From the IMG/VR virus record IMGVR_UViG_3300020164_000072, positions 1 to 31,314 of that record: a stretch of DNA of 31,314 nucleotides. One strand, 5' to 3'. Below are positions 15,142 to 24,526 of this stretch, piece after piece. Within the stretch, counting starts at the first letter, position 1, and each line of letters begins with the position of its first letter. The DNA is from a virus. Under the pieces are notes generated by a model. It was given only the letters and a program-made list of their open reading frames with translations, did no database searches and had not been told where the DNA came from. A program made the translations under genes and the position numbers.

Positions 15142-16634
15142 TATTGATTTCCTTTTAGTAATTCTTTAACTCTCTGATTTACAGCAGCTTTACTAGCGCC
15201 CGCTGCTACAGCAGCACGAGCCTGTTCAGCAATATCTGGTGGGACATTAGGTTGCATCCAGTCATTAGGAGAAGAAGGATCATATATTGACAAATCTTTT
15301 TCATCAACACCAAATTTCTGTGCCATTCCTTTATACCTATCATTTATAGTTTGTTGCTTAATAGAAGCTTTTTCATATACTTTATCAACTAATATTCTAA
15401 GTCTTTGAATTTCTGTAGGGTTTAATGCTTGAATACCGTTAGGGCTATATACACTTTCTAATTTCTTTCTGGCAACTGCAACAGTATTATCACTATTAGC
15501 AAATGCAGCAACGTCAGGTTCAGATAGTGCGCCTTTATTAAACATCATAGCGACATTTCTATAAGCAGCTGTTTGCGCAGCACCACCACCACCACTAGCG
15601 ATAGCATCCATAGCACCTTCAAATGTATTCTTTTGGTCTTGTAGTTCTATAAATCTCTTACTTTCAGCTTGTAATTTAGAATTCATATTAGAAGTAATTT
15701 GATATTTAGCTGCATTAGCTTGTGCTTGGTCTTTTGCTTGTCCAGCATTAACCATCATATTTTTATATTGTATACTGTCTAATTTTTCCTTATTATAGTC
15801 AGCATTAACTTCATGCTGTTTATATTCAGAAATCATTCCTCTAAGTGATGGACTATTTTCCATAGTCTCACCATTCTGCAATCTAGATCGAATATCAATA
15901 TCTAGTTTACCCATAGCAGATTCAGAAGTTAATTGAGCTCTCTGAGCACCAAATAATTGACTCTCTGGCATAGCTTGTCCAGCAGCTAACATAAACATAT
16001 TAATTGCATTAGAATCTAATCCATCAGACGCGTTAGGATTAATAGTTTTAATAATAGGTAACATATGTTGATACATACCACTTCTATCTTGTTCAGGAGC
16101 ATTTAATAATGACTGCCCCATTTTACCTATTACATTATAACCTTCTACCATAGCTTCTGCTTGTTTACTTGGTACTAAAGATTGCATTACTTTATTGCCC
16201 ATAATACTAGCATCAAGTTCTAATTTTTGTTTAGTAAAATCCATAGCTCTTTGAGGATCATTAGCCCCTAAGAAATCTATAACTCCTTCATAACCACCTT
16301 GTTGGAATGATGTTGCCATTCCTTGTTGAATAAATTGTTCTTGGGCTCTATCTTGTCTTTTCCAATCAAAAGACTCTGCTCCGTGCATAGAAACACGTTC
16401 TTCTCTGATATCGCCATGTTGTGCAATATCTAACATTCCTTTTCTATTAGCATCTTCATTTTGTTTAAATTGAAGATCTTTAGCTGCCATGACCCCCTGC
16501 ATCCAACCAAGTGATGGATCAGCGCCAGCAGGAACTATAGGTGCTTGTTGAGCAGGATTAGTTGCTCGATATTGTACATCTCGTGCATCTGCATTAGGAA
16601 GATCTGTACTAAGTAAATCAGTTTTTGTTAACAT
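15141..16634 (-). CDS. Internal virion / ejection protein (gp20 position)
   Basis: 497 residues, strongly helical, rich in Ala, Gln, Asn and Met, without membrane segments. It lies second from the end of the virion operon, where P22 has gp20. Such proteins are packed in the head and ejected ahead of the DNA. A glycine run (GGGGAA at about 348-353) may be a hinge. The ATG at 16634 is preceded by AGGATGGG, a slightly distant ribosome site. The 50-base gap upstream holds nothing else. Confidence 0.6.
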   Translation of the reverse strand: MLTKTDLLSTDLPNADARDVQYRATNPAQQAPIVPAGADPSLGWMQGVMAAKDLQFKQNEDANRKGMLDIAQHGDIREERVSMHGAESFDWKRQDRAQEQFIQQGMATSFQQGGYEGVIDFLGANDPQRAMDFTKQKLELDASIMGNKVMQSLVPSKQAEAMVEGYNVIGKMGQSLLNAPEQDRSGMYQHMLPIIKTINPNASDGLDSNAINMFMLAAGQAMPESQLFGAQRAQLTSESAMGKLDIDIRSRLQNGETMENSPSLRGMISEYKQHEVNADYNKEKLDSIQYKNMMVNAGQAKDQAQANAAKYQITSNMNSKLQAESKRFIELQDQKNTFEGAMDAIASGGGGAAQTAAYRNVAMMFNKGALSEPDVAAFANSDNTVAVARKKLESVYSPNGIQALNPTEIQRLRILVDKVYEKASIKQQTINDRYKGMAQKFGVDEKDLSIYDPSSPNDWMQPNVPPDIAEQARAAVAAGASKAAVNQRVKELLKGNQ

Positions 16635-16684
16635 ATTAGACTACCCATCCTGAAGAATTTCTATTTTGATTTAACATAAGTCAC

Positions 16685-18106
16685 CTATACTTGCCAATAG
16701 CCAGACGGTCTAAATGATGCACCTGAGTTAGCAGCAAAAGAATTAGCTTGTTGCTGATTTTGATAAACATTATATCCCCATGCTGCTGCATTAGTTCCAG
16801 CATTCATTATACCGGCGGTAGCACCTAAAGCAGCATTACTAGCAGCTTGTTGTCTATCTAAATTAGCTTGTTTCTGATTATATTGGAAAGCAGCATTAGC
16901 TTGAGCAGTTTGTTGAAGTAAATTAGCTTGGGCTGCATTACTACTATTTATAGAATTACCAATATTATTATACGTTTGTGCACCAGCACTACCAAGACCT
17001 GTAGCTAAACTAGATTGAGCAGCACCTTCACCTACTTGGTTATTAGCTATAGAATTAGTAAATTGAGCTCCCAAACCAGAAATAGAATTTAAATTTCCCA
17101 TATATTGACTAAAAGTATTAGCAGCTAATCCTTGGCCATATTCAAGTAAAGATGCTAATGTATTACCACTATTTAACATTCCAACAGCAGCCCCTCGTCT
17201 AGCAATGGCGGCAGTTCCTGATGCTAATTGATTTGCATATCCTGGAGTTGAAGCAAGTTTTGCGCCAACTTCTTCACCTGTATATGCTTTCTGACTTTCA
17301 GGGCTGTAGAATTGATTGTAATCATTAGTCAATCCTTGAAGTTTATTTCCTGTAAGCGTAGCTGCAGCATTTTGAGTCTCTAAATCAGCTACTTTAGCAT
17401 TATAATCTTGTTTCATACTAACAGCGGAAGCTGCGGCATCTCTCCTTGCTGTGAACCCAATGTTTTTGTCAGATAAATAAGCTTCTTCTTGACTAAATGG
17501 TTGTCCAGCATTATATTGATTTCTTACATTCTGTAAAGCTAATTGATGCTCATCAGGAGCAACTAGGGCCGCTTTCTTTCCTGCTAAATCAAAAGGGGTA
17601 TTTAAAGTATTAAGTTTTGAAATAATATCTTGTTTAGCCGCAGCACGAGCTGCTGGATCTGTAAGGTTTTCAGCAGATTGAATTTGATTTTGTAAATCGG
17701 TAGTATTACTAACCCCAATTCCATTAAGTCTGTTAGCATAACTAGAAGTAAGGGAAATAGGTTGTAATCCCAACATTTTCATTTGTTCTGCCATGGCTTG
17801 TTGCCCAGCTATAGAAATAGGTTGTAATGTAGCATTAGCTGTATTATAACTTTGTTGTATTTGCTGAGAAGCTGTATTTACAGCCTGTGTATAATATTGT
17901 AGTCCTTGTTGATAATATTGTTGTTGTGCTTGTTGTCCTGATTTTAACAAATCTACCATATTATTTGGATTTATTTGAATAGCAGAATTTAAGGCTTTTG
18001 CTTCTTTAGTTTTACCACCGCCTTGACTATAAACTAAGTTAGGTCCAGCATTAGCAACATTAGTTGATCCTGCTAAGCCTGATGCAGATTGTGTAGTACT
18101 TGCCAT
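16685..18106 (-). CDS. Ejection / DNA-transfer protein (gp7 position)
   Basis: 473 residues, low-complexity helical protein rich in Gln, Ala, Asn and Ser. The part GAAVGMLNSGNTLASLLEYG and the following QYMGNLNSISGLG match a pattern common in phage DNA-injection proteins (a small-residue NSG turn, then long amphipathic repeats). The order GNAT-like, this gene, then two more large helical genes copies P22 14-7-20-16. It should be a minor virion protein released into the periplasm during DNA entry. The C-terminal 100 residues are mostly Ala/Asn/Gln (LLQQTAQANAAFQYN). Confidence 0.65.
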   Translation of the reverse strand: MASTTQSASGLAGSTNVANAGPNLVYSQGGGKTKEAKALNSAIQINPNNMVDLLKSGQQAQQQYYQQGLQYYTQAVNTASQQIQQSYNTANATLQPISIAGQQAMAEQMKMLGLQPISLTSSYANRLNGIGVSNTTDLQNQIQSAENLTDPAARAAAKQDIISKLNTLNTPFDLAGKKAALVAPDEHQLALQNVRNQYNAGQPFSQEEAYLSDKNIGFTARRDAAASAVSMKQDYNAKVADLETQNAAATLTGNKLQGLTNDYNQFYSPESQKAYTGEEVGAKLASTPGYANQLASGTAAIARRGAAVGMLNSGNTLASLLEYGQGLAANTFSQYMGNLNSISGLGAQFTNSIANNQVGEGAAQSSLATGLGSAGAQTYNNIGNSINSSNAAQANLLQQTAQANAAFQYNQKQANLDRQQAASNAALGATAGIMNAGTNAAAWGYNVYQNQQQANSFAANSGASFRPSGYWQV

Positions 18107-18108
18107 TG

Positions 18109-18612
18109 TTAATTACCTATTAATAATTTATTTTCTACTTTTGGAAGTAATTCTCGACCAAAAATAAGTAAATCCACCAATTGTCCTCTCCAAATCATTG
18201 ATTTAGTTAAACAACCCTCTTGTTTAAATCCCAATCCTTTTATAGCATCATGTACATGTTTACAAGGTGTAGGGCTAATTATCATAACTTTTTTAAGATT
18301 TGGATAATATTTTTGTAAATATTTACCATATTCTATATGTAAAGGTTTTAATATACCACTATGGTGTAAATTACTTTTTAAATATAAATGAAGTGATACA
18401 GTACTTTCCGTAAATAATGTTGCTTGTACTATACAAATTAATTTATTTTTATGATAAATCCCTGTTATTGTACATGGGGCAGGGTTATATCCTCTATTAT
18501 TATCAAAGTCTTTTAGGGCTTCATCTCCTAGTGCCATAAAGCATAGGAGAGGATCTTCTAAAAAAAATTGTGCTGCTTTTACATTGTCTATGGTTTTAAA
18601 AGCAAATTTCAT
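18109..18612 (-). CDS. GNAT-like acetyltransferase-fold protein (gp14 position)
   Basis: 167 residues with the layout of phage GNAT-like proteins: a beta-rich middle (ITGIYHKNKLICIVQATLF), a helix with LHIEYGKYLQKYYP, and a C-terminal LGFKQEGCL followed by DLLIFGRE, the usual end of the GNAT fold. In P22 the same place holds gp14, a small head-assembly protein. The acetyl-CoA loop is not obvious, so enzymatic activity is doubtful and a structural or assembly role is as likely. The start has no Shine-Dalgarno; a -10-like TGATATAAT ends only six bases before the ATG (separate entry). Confidence 0.65.
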   Translation of the reverse strand: MKFAFKTIDNVKAAQFFLEDPLLCFMALGDEALKDFDNNRGYNPAPCTITGIYHKNKLICIVQATLFTESTVSLHLYLKSNLHHSGILKPLHIEYGKYLQKYYPNLKKVMIISPTPCKHVHDAIKGLGFKQEGCLTKSMIWRGQLVDLLIFGRELLPKVENKLLIGN

Positions 18613-18618
18613 ATAGCT

Positions 18619-18627
18619 ATTATATCA
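18619..18627 (-). promoter_or_regulatory. Extended -10 element directly before the GNAT-like gene
   Basis: On the minus strand TGATATAAT spans 18627-18619 and is followed by AGCTAT and the ATG at 18612. Transcription would begin about at the A of the start codon. The -35 match is poor (TTAGAA). Candidate only. Confidence 0.4.
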
Positions 18628-18632
18628 TATAA

Positions 18633-19916
18633 TTAAGTATTTCTAATTCCATAGACATAAAATAGTCCTGTAGATATATTTCCACTATCCATAAAAAATC
18701 TTACTCCATCTATTGCGGTTACTGAGGCAGTATATAATGCAGAACCTGGTGCACTAAGTAAAGCACTAGATTGAGAATAATATACTGCATGCCAAGTGGC
18801 CATATGATATTGTACAGTATTTGCAGGATTATAAAGTAATAAATCAAAGTTAAGAGTATTATAAGTACTATTTCCTAATGGATCACTAGTGGAATTAATA
18901 GCTATAGATGTAGTTCCAGCGGTACTTCCTGATAAACCACTGGCAACATCAGTATTTCTAAATAAAGAAGATTTATAATTACTTCCTGTATCAAAAGTTC
19001 CTGCTGTAGAATATCTCATAGATAATGTAACATTATTATTAACAGGTTTTATCTGAGTACCAATAATTCTAAGTGCACTATAAGTAGATAAACTTAAACT
19101 TGTAAAATCTACTGTGGCTTGACTAGATGCTGAAGCAGATGTTAATAATACTAGACTACCTGTAGTGGCTGATGCCCATGTACCGTCCCCCCTCCAAAAT
19201 GTAGAAGCAGAGGCAGATGTACCGCTATTTAAATTACTAACGGCTAAATTCCCTGTGACACCAGTAGCCAATGGTAAAGATGTGCCACCAGATAATGAAC
19301 CAACTAAATGATCTGTAATAATTACATTGCCTGTTACAGTTAAATTACTTGCTGTAGAAATAGCACCAGTAGCTTGTATAGTGCCTGTTACAGTAGTATT
19401 GCCTGTTATAGTAGTGTTTCCAGTTACAGTAGTAGCACCTGTTACAGCTAATACTCCTGAGCCTTTAGTTGTAACTTGAAGACCAATATTAGTATCTGTA
19501 CCCGTAACTGTAACTACAGGAGGATTTGTTGTTGTACTATTTCTAATTTCTAATCGATTAATAGCACTAGCAACTGCTGTAAAAGTAATAATTGGGTTGC
19601 CATTGACATCAACAATTTCCGAAAAGGAATTAGATGTAACATCAGCAATATTATCTACAGTCCATATAGTATTTAACAACGCATCTTTTAATATTAATTT
19701 AGTAGATCCTTTAATAATAATATTAGCTTCACCTCTACTATTTAATTGTACAGGATTACTATTGGCGTTTGTAGAATTAGCCGCATCTGTTAATGTAGGA
19801 TAGGTTGCTAATGGTGTAGAAGATCCTGCGGAATAACTATATACAAAACCCCCATTTAAAGGATCTCCATTGTTATCAAATGCAGAAAATATTGGTTCGC
19901 CTATTATTTTGCTCAT
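18633..19916 (-). CDS. Tail fibre / receptor-binding protein 1 (gp26 position)
   Basis: 427 residues. The N-terminus ([20 protein letters not shown], then [11 protein letters not shown]) is a common attachment domain of phage tail fibres. Residues about 145-215 are a beta repeat of TVTGNTTI-like hexapeptides, typical of a trimeric shaft. Residues 257-427 form a terminal domain paralogous to the end of the fibre at 22913. It lies where P22 has the tail needle gp26, between the gp10-like and gp14-like genes, so it may close the tail or form the tip. Good ribosome site (GAGGT). Virion role is firm; attachment point and receptor are unknown. Confidence 0.75.
   Translation of the reverse strand: MSKIIGEPIFSAFDNNGDPLNGGFVYSYSAGSSTPLATYPTLTDAANSTNANSNPVQLNSRGEANIIIKGSTKLILKDALLNTIWTVDNIADVTSNSFSEIVDVNGNPIITFTAVASAINRLEIRNSTTTNPPVVTVTGTDTNIGLQVTTKGSGVLAVTGATTVTGNTTITGNTTVTGTIQATGAISTASNLTVTGNVIITDHLVGSLSGGTSLPLATGVTGNLAVSNLNSGTSASASTFWRGDGTWASATTGSLVLLTSASASSQATVDFTSLSLSTYSALRIIGTQIKPVNNNVTLSMRYSTAGTFDTGSNYKSSLFRNTDVASGLSGSTAGTTSIAINSTSDPLGNSTYNTLNFDLLLYNPANTVQYHMATWHAVYYSQSSALLSAPGSALYTASVTAIDGVRFFMDSGNISTGLFYVYGIRNT
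19384..19455 (-). repeat. Four 18-base tandem repeats in the fibre shaft
   Basis: Units start at 19384, 19402, 19420 and 19438 (plus-strand CCTGTTACAGTAGTATTG and variants); each encodes one six-residue TVTGNT-type unit. A more diverged copy lies near 19330. Gain or loss of units would change shaft length without breaking frame. Confidence 0.75.
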
Positions 19917-19917
19917 G

Positions 19918-21687
19918 TTATACCTCTATTTCTGTAATATTTATGCTTCCACTAACAATAGACCACTTAATTGGAGCAACAATTGTAAATTCAAATATCC
20001 AATTCGCTGATGACCCAAGTCTATTCCAAATAATTCTTTTTCCATATTCACCAATTTGTCCTAATGACCGCATTTGCTCATTACTCCAAGTATATCCACC
20101 ATCATTCGAATATCTCATACTAATCATAGGATCTGATCCACTTCCTGAGGAATTAGCTAATCCTGTGGTACAACATAATTCTAACATATCAATACCAAAA
20201 TATTTAAAATCTTGATTAATTTGAGCCGTTGATCTTACACAATAAATATCTGTGCCCGCATCATTAAAATAATTTGGGTGTGAAATATATAACTTAGAAG
20301 AATTTCTATTTCCAACAACTGTTAATCCATTATTACTTACAGCCATTTCTGCCAAATCAGGATCATATACATCAAAAGTACTATCATAAAATGTTCGTTC
20401 GTGCCAAGTTTTTGTTGTTAAATCATATACCCATGTTTTATTTTCTGTTGGAAATGTAATTTGATACATTAAATGACCACGTTCTTGATAACCGCAAGCC
20501 ACAGCATCCTCAATTGTTTCGTATTCAGAAAAAATATTATTCAAAGCATCTGTGCTTACTGATACTGCAGCATTACCTGTAGTTTGTGAAGTTACTGCAG
20601 ATGAATCAACAGCCATGGCAATAAATTTTCTACTGTCAAACCAGTATAAGGTATTATCAATATTAATAACTGAGGCAGGAGCAATACACCCAATAGATAG
20701 TTCACTGCCTATTCGTGGTGCTAACGGCATTCCTGTTGCATTAGCTGCATCATACCATACTTCTATGTAATCTTTTTTAAATATCCATAATTGTCTATTT
20801 TTAACTTGTAAAGATACAATAGGACTATTATTAATTTCTGCTGTAGCAAGGTCTAATGCATCATATGCCGAACCATCATTTATTTGACTAGCATAAAATC
20901 TATTACTATCTGGAACAGCAATAAAGAAATAACCATCTAAAAATGCTACACAACTTCCACCTTGAAAATCAGGGTCTATTATTTGAGCAAAAGCATTAGC
21001 TGTTCCTGTAGAAAAAGGGCCTGTAGATACAGTGATACCATCTGTCCCTGCAGTAAATCCTGTTCCACTCTCAGTAATAACTATAGGAGTGGAATCAATT
21101 CCTGTTAATGTTAATATTCCTGTACCCCCGCTAGCTGCAGTAATATTAGTAGTGCTTGTCAGTGTATTGATTTTAGTAATTAGTGCTACAACAGTTAGGG
21201 CAGTAGTTACAGCAAATGCTGTATATATTGGAGTTCCATTAATTGTTAATGTATATGTATCTCCTCCTGTACCTCCAATAGGTCCAACTGTGACAGCATT
21301 ATAATTTAAAGGGGAATATAACCATCCAGATGTTGTCCCGTTAACAATAATAATTTGATATGGATTAGCTGCTATTGATACCAGCCCTGAATAATTATTA
21401 ATTGTCCCTAATTCTGTAAAAGATGCAGTGTGTGCTGTATAATCAATTACCACTTTAAAAAATTTATTACTTGCTACAACATAAAGAACATCATCAAGAA
21501 ATATCATTTCTCTAATTGTTGATACACCAGTAAGAGTAGTCATTAATTTTTTACCTACTCTAGAAATAAGAGTTGCTTTTCCTCTACCTTCAGGTCCGGG
21601 GTTTGTAATATAAGCATTTATACACCGTTGATTATTAGTCGCAAGTGAATAATGTTCGTATGAACCACCATTTATACTTAGATCCAT
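19918..21687 (-). CDS. Packaged-DNA stabilisation / tail hub protein (P22 gp10-like)
   Basis: 589 residues from the ATG at 21687, one base after the upstream stop; an in-frame GTG at 21732 is less likely. The start [20 protein letters not shown] and the repeated beta segments ([40 protein letters not shown]) suit the propeller-like gp10 family that closes the portal channel after packaging. Residues about 145-210 are a Thr/Gly-rich beta domain ([15 protein letters not shown], then [10 protein letters not shown]) that looks like an inserted surface domain. Order after the gp4-like gene matches P22. Confidence 0.8.
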   Translation of the reverse strand: MDLSINGGSYEHYSLATNNQRCINAYITNPGPEGRGKATLISRVGKKLMTTLTGVSTIREMIFLDDVLYVVASNKFFKVVIDYTAHTASFTELGTINNYSGLVSIAANPYQIIIVNGTTSGWLYSPLNYNAVTVGPIGGTGGDTYTLTINGTPIYTAFAVTTALTVVALITKINTLTSTTNITAASGGTGILTLTGIDSTPIVITESGTGFTAGTDGITVSTGPFSTGTANAFAQIIDPDFQGGSCVAFLDGYFFIAVPDSNRFYASQINDGSAYDALDLATAEINNSPIVSLQVKNRQLWIFKKDYIEVWYDAANATGMPLAPRIGSELSIGCIAPASVINIDNTLYWFDSRKFIAMAVDSSAVTSQTTGNAAVSVSTDALNNIFSEYETIEDAVACGYQERGHLMYQITFPTENKTWVYDLTTKTWHERTFYDSTFDVYDPDLAEMAVSNNGLTVVGNRNSSKLYISHPNYFNDAGTDIYCVRSTAQINQDFKYFGIDMLELCCTTGLANSSGSGSDPMISMRYSNDGGYTWSNEQMRSLGQIGEYGKRIIWNRLGSSANWIFEFTIVAPIKWSIVSGSINITEIEV

Positions 21688-21688
21688 A

Positions 21689-22651
21689 TTAAGTCTCAAT
21701 ATCTGGTTGTAGAGATACTGAAGTAACTTCACTATCCCAATCTAATAAATTTTGTAACATACTCTGTGCTATAGGAGCAATACTATTAATCATTTTTTGA
21801 TCTTTACCAAAAGCAGGGCAAAGTCTTAATGATAATTGCCATGTGATAGGTTCAAGCCATTCACTTGGAAAATCAAAATTATCACCAACTGCATCTAAAT
21901 CTTCAATCATTCTTTCAGAGGTAAAGTTTAATCTATAGATACCACTAGTAGGGCGTTGCCACACATATAATATACCTGTAGTATTTGTTGGATCATAAGC
22001 AAATTGATTAGGAAGACCAGAATTAGTTTTACTAGGAAGATTCATATAATCGTAATAAGAAATTTCTGCCATTTCTACTTCTGTAAGAGATGTAGTAGCA
22101 CCATTATCAATACCTTGTGCTCTTCTACAACCTAAAATTCTTAGTGGCTTACTAATTTTAGTAGTAAAGGTATATACCTCAGCATTATCAGAAGCTGCAG
22201 TGGTAATACCAGAGGTCAATGTTAATGTAGTAGAAGTTGGTATAGTGGCTATAGTAGTATAATGAACAGCTGTACTTGTAAGGACTATTCCAATATAATC
22301 TCCTACAGTCATTCCTGTTGTGCTATCTACTGTTACAGATGTGGCACTTGCTGCTAAAACCCCATTTAATCTAGTAATGATTGCATCACTAGCTAAACAA
22401 GCATTAGCCGTACTGCCTAATGTATATGAAGCTTGATCTTTAGTTAAAAATAATGTATTTTCTTCTCGTGTCCAAAGATGTAATCCTTGAGAACCCCAAG
22501 CTTTAATCATTTTATTTAATGTATTACTAGCAAAATTAAAATCTTCAGAAGATATTGTTCTACCTAAGCCATAAACACCAATATTTTGAAAGGCGTCATT
22601 AATAACATCACTTTTAGTCTGTGTAAAATTAGTGCTTCCTGAAGTAGCCAA
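21689..22651 (-). CDS. Head-completion / tail accessory factor (P22 gp4-like)
   Basis: 320 residues. Helical N-terminus (TKSDVINDAFQNIGVYGLG, then NTLNKMIKAWGSQGLHLW) and C-terminus (WLEPITWQLSLRLCPAFG) are those of the gp4 tail accessory factor that binds the portal ring and ends packaging. Residues about 84-155 insert a Thr/Ser-rich beta domain (SVTVDSTTGMTVGDYIGI). The start codon is TTG at 22651, supported by a strong AAAGGAG six bases upstream; no suitable ATG exists. Placement just before the gp10-like gene fits P22 order. Confidence 0.8.
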   Translation of the reverse strand: MATSGSTNFTQTKSDVINDAFQNIGVYGLGRTISSEDFNFASNTLNKMIKAWGSQGLHLWTREENTLFLTKDQASYTLGSTANACLASDAIITRLNGVLAASATSVTVDSTTGMTVGDYIGIVLTSTAVHYTTIATIPTSTTLTLTSGITTAASDNAEVYTFTTKISKPLRILGCRRAQGIDNGATTSLTEVEMAEISYYDYMNLPSKTNSGLPNQFAYDPTNTTGILYVWQRPTSGIYRLNFTSERMIEDLDAVGDNFDFPSEWLEPITWQLSLRLCPAFGKDQKMINSIAPIAQSMLQNLLDWDSEVTSVSLQPDIET

Positions 22652-22685
22652 TTTATTCTCCTTTATCTATAGCAACTAGAGTTAC

Positions 22686-22913
22686 TCATGCTATCACCTT
22701 CGGATATTTATTTTTTATAGCCTGTATTCCAGCTCTCCACGCATCAAGACCATCGTGAAATATGGTGTCTAGCTGGTCTGGTATTGATGGATAGGCTTTT
22801 GCACGAAGCTCTGCGTAGGTTGGCCCCGTATAGGACGCCCACTCCAGTCTAATATTAGTTTCTTCCTCATCGGACATTACCACTGTTTTTCCGTCCACTA
22901 TTTTTGTAAGCAT
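22686..22913 (-). CDS. Small tail-fibre-associated protein, 75 aa
   Basis: 75 residues. SIPDQLDTIFHDGLDAW then IQAIKNKYPK is a pattern common in small proteins encoded right after fibre genes in tailed phages; these may help fibre assembly, though this is not proven. TAATG overlap with the fibre stop implies coupled translation. The gene is clearly richer in G+C (up to about half in places) than the rest of the window, as is the end of the fibre gene. Confidence 0.65.
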   Translation of the reverse strand: MLTKIVDGKTVVMSDEEETNIRLEWASYTGPTYAELRAKAYPSIPDQLDTIFHDGLDAWRAGIQAIKNKYPKVIA

Positions 22914-24526
22914 TATGCTTTTGCTCCATAAAGGTAAACTGTCCCAGATGCGATGTTTCCAGAACTCATTAATAGTCTAAATCCGTCCACTGCAGTAGTT
23001 GGGGCGCTTTGCCCACCGCCAACGGTCCCAAGAAGAGTAGCACCATAGTAATATCCTTGGCTTATACATTTCTTTGATTTTGTTGTATTTGAGCAATTAA
23101 AAAAGTCTACTATCCAACTACCGGGATTGGTGTTTACCATAGCATCACCAGTCGCATCTAATATAATTCCTGTTGCCCCAGCCGCTGATCCACCAAAACC
23201 CACAGCCGCCGTTGTCCAGCGCAAGTTTTGGTACGAGTAATCGGCTGTTGATCTAAATACGCCGGCAGCTGATGTTCGAAGTAACAAATTTACACTGTTT
23301 GTTGCAGGTAAAAAATCCCTTATAACAAGTCTATAGGAGTCATATACTGAATTGCTAATCGAGGTGAAATCAATAGTGGCGGATGATGAAGCGGTGGCTG
23401 ACGATATTAAAACAAAATCGTTAAAGTTTGTCCATGCTGAGCCATTATATCCTTCAAACGCTGTGTTGGTAGTATTAAACCTAAAATACCCTGCTACTGG
23501 ACTTCCGTCTCTTTGTGCTGTTGTTCCAGTAGGCAGAATCTCCGAACCTGTAGTAGCACTTATTACTGCTAAAGCAATTTTAGCAGCATCAGTCGTTGAC
23601 CCAGCAGTACCGCCATTAGCAACAGGTAATACTCCTGTAACATCAGTAGTTAAAGTTGCTTTAGCAGCAGTCCAATTAGTGCCGTCAGAACGAAGTAAAT
23701 TACCTGCAGTACCAGGCACTGCATAAGTTTCTGTACTAGCAGTCCAATTAGTACCATCAGATTTAATCATTTTACCAGAAGTTGCTGAAGCATTAGGGAA
23801 AGTGGGGGTTGATAGTACATAATTTGTGCCGTCAGATAATAATAATTTATTTGCTGTTGCACCAGCACTAGTTGGTATTGTAGAAGTACTCCATGTAGGA
23901 GTTGTACTTGATCCTGATAACAGCATTTTATTAGCTGTAGCAGTTCCTGAGAGCACCGCTAAGGCACTTGCAGTGGAATAGACTACCCCACCATTAGATG
24001 CTGTTAAACTTGCTGCTGTACCGCCTCTAGTTAGGCCTAATTGACCTGTCCAACCTAGAGTGAGAGATGACGCTTGTAAAAGAGCTGTGGCAGGTGTTCC
24101 ACCAAGAGTTAATGTAACATTAGTGTCGTCTACTTTAGTAAGGGCTGCAGGAGTTAGCGTGGCTTGGTAACCTGGAATTGTTAAACCAGAGGGTAATGTA
24201 GTAGAAGCACTAGGTACACCAGAACCGTTATAAGAAAGAACAGCATTAGCTACAGCAGTTAATTGTGTTAAGGTTGTAGCACCTGTAGCATATAACATTG
24301 AATTAGTACTATAAGAAGCAATACCTGTACCACCATAACCAGGTGCTATTGTTGTTGCATTCCACACTCCTGTAGTTAAAGTGCCTACAGTAGTTCGAGC
24401 TGTACTACCAATATCAGAATAAGTTATAAGAGAAGTTGTACCGGCTACACGTTCACCAACTAATTTATCTCCGGCAGTAATTACTCCTAAACCTGTTAAA
24501 TCCTGTACTTTAACTGTAGTTGTCAT
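22913..24526 (-). CDS. Tail fibre / receptor-binding protein 2
   Basis: 537 residues. The N-terminus (TTTVKVQDLTGLGVITAGDK) and the repeated LLLSDGTNY / MIKSDGTNW / LLRSDGTNW units spaced about 25 residues apart (roughly 210-300) are typical of phage fibres. TTAQRDGSPVAGYFRFNTTN (near 340) is another fibre-type beta unit. Residues 373-537 form a terminal domain paralogous to that of the 18633 fibre (shared ATIDFTS / ATVDFTS, DGFRLLMSSGNI / [12 protein letters not shown]). That domain is encoded by GC-richer DNA than the shaft. TAATG overlaps at both ends. Confidence 0.75.
   Translation of the reverse strand: MTTTVKVQDLTGLGVITAGDKLVGERVAGTTSLITYSDIGSTARTTVGTLTTGVWNATTIAPGYGGTGIASYSTNSMLYATGATTLTQLTAVANAVLSYNGSGVPSASTTLPSGLTIPGYQATLTPAALTKVDDTNVTLTLGGTPATALLQASSLTLGWTGQLGLTRGGTAASLTASNGGVVYSTASALAVLSGTATANKMLLSGSSTTPTWSTSTIPTSAGATANKLLLSDGTNYVLSTPTFPNASATSGKMIKSDGTNWTASTETYAVPGTAGNLLRSDGTNWTAAKATLTTDVTGVLPVANGGTAGSTTDAAKIALAVISATTGSEILPTGTTAQRDGSPVAGYFRFNTTNTAFEGYNGSAWTNFNDFVLISSATASSSATIDFTSISNSVYDSYRLVIRDFLPATNSVNLLLRTSAAGVFRSTADYSYQNLRWTTAAVGFGGSAAGATGIILDATGDAMVNTNPGSWIVDFFNCSNTTKSKKCISQGYYYGATLLGTVGGGQSAPTTAVDGFRLLMSSGNIASGTVYLYGAKA

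Noticed and set aside
19330-19455. CRISPR-like array
   Set aside because: Units are contiguous, 18 bases, in frame and without spacers: a coding repeat.
21688-21732. GTG start for the gp10-like gene
   Set aside because: It overlaps the upstream gene by 44 bases and adds residues not typical of the family.
23352-23726. Long open frame on the strand opposite the fibre gene
   Set aside because: Repetitive Thr/Ser/Ala codons keep the antisense frame open; no ribosome site and low-complexity product. The same holds for 26075-26461, 21032-21304 and 29114-29449.
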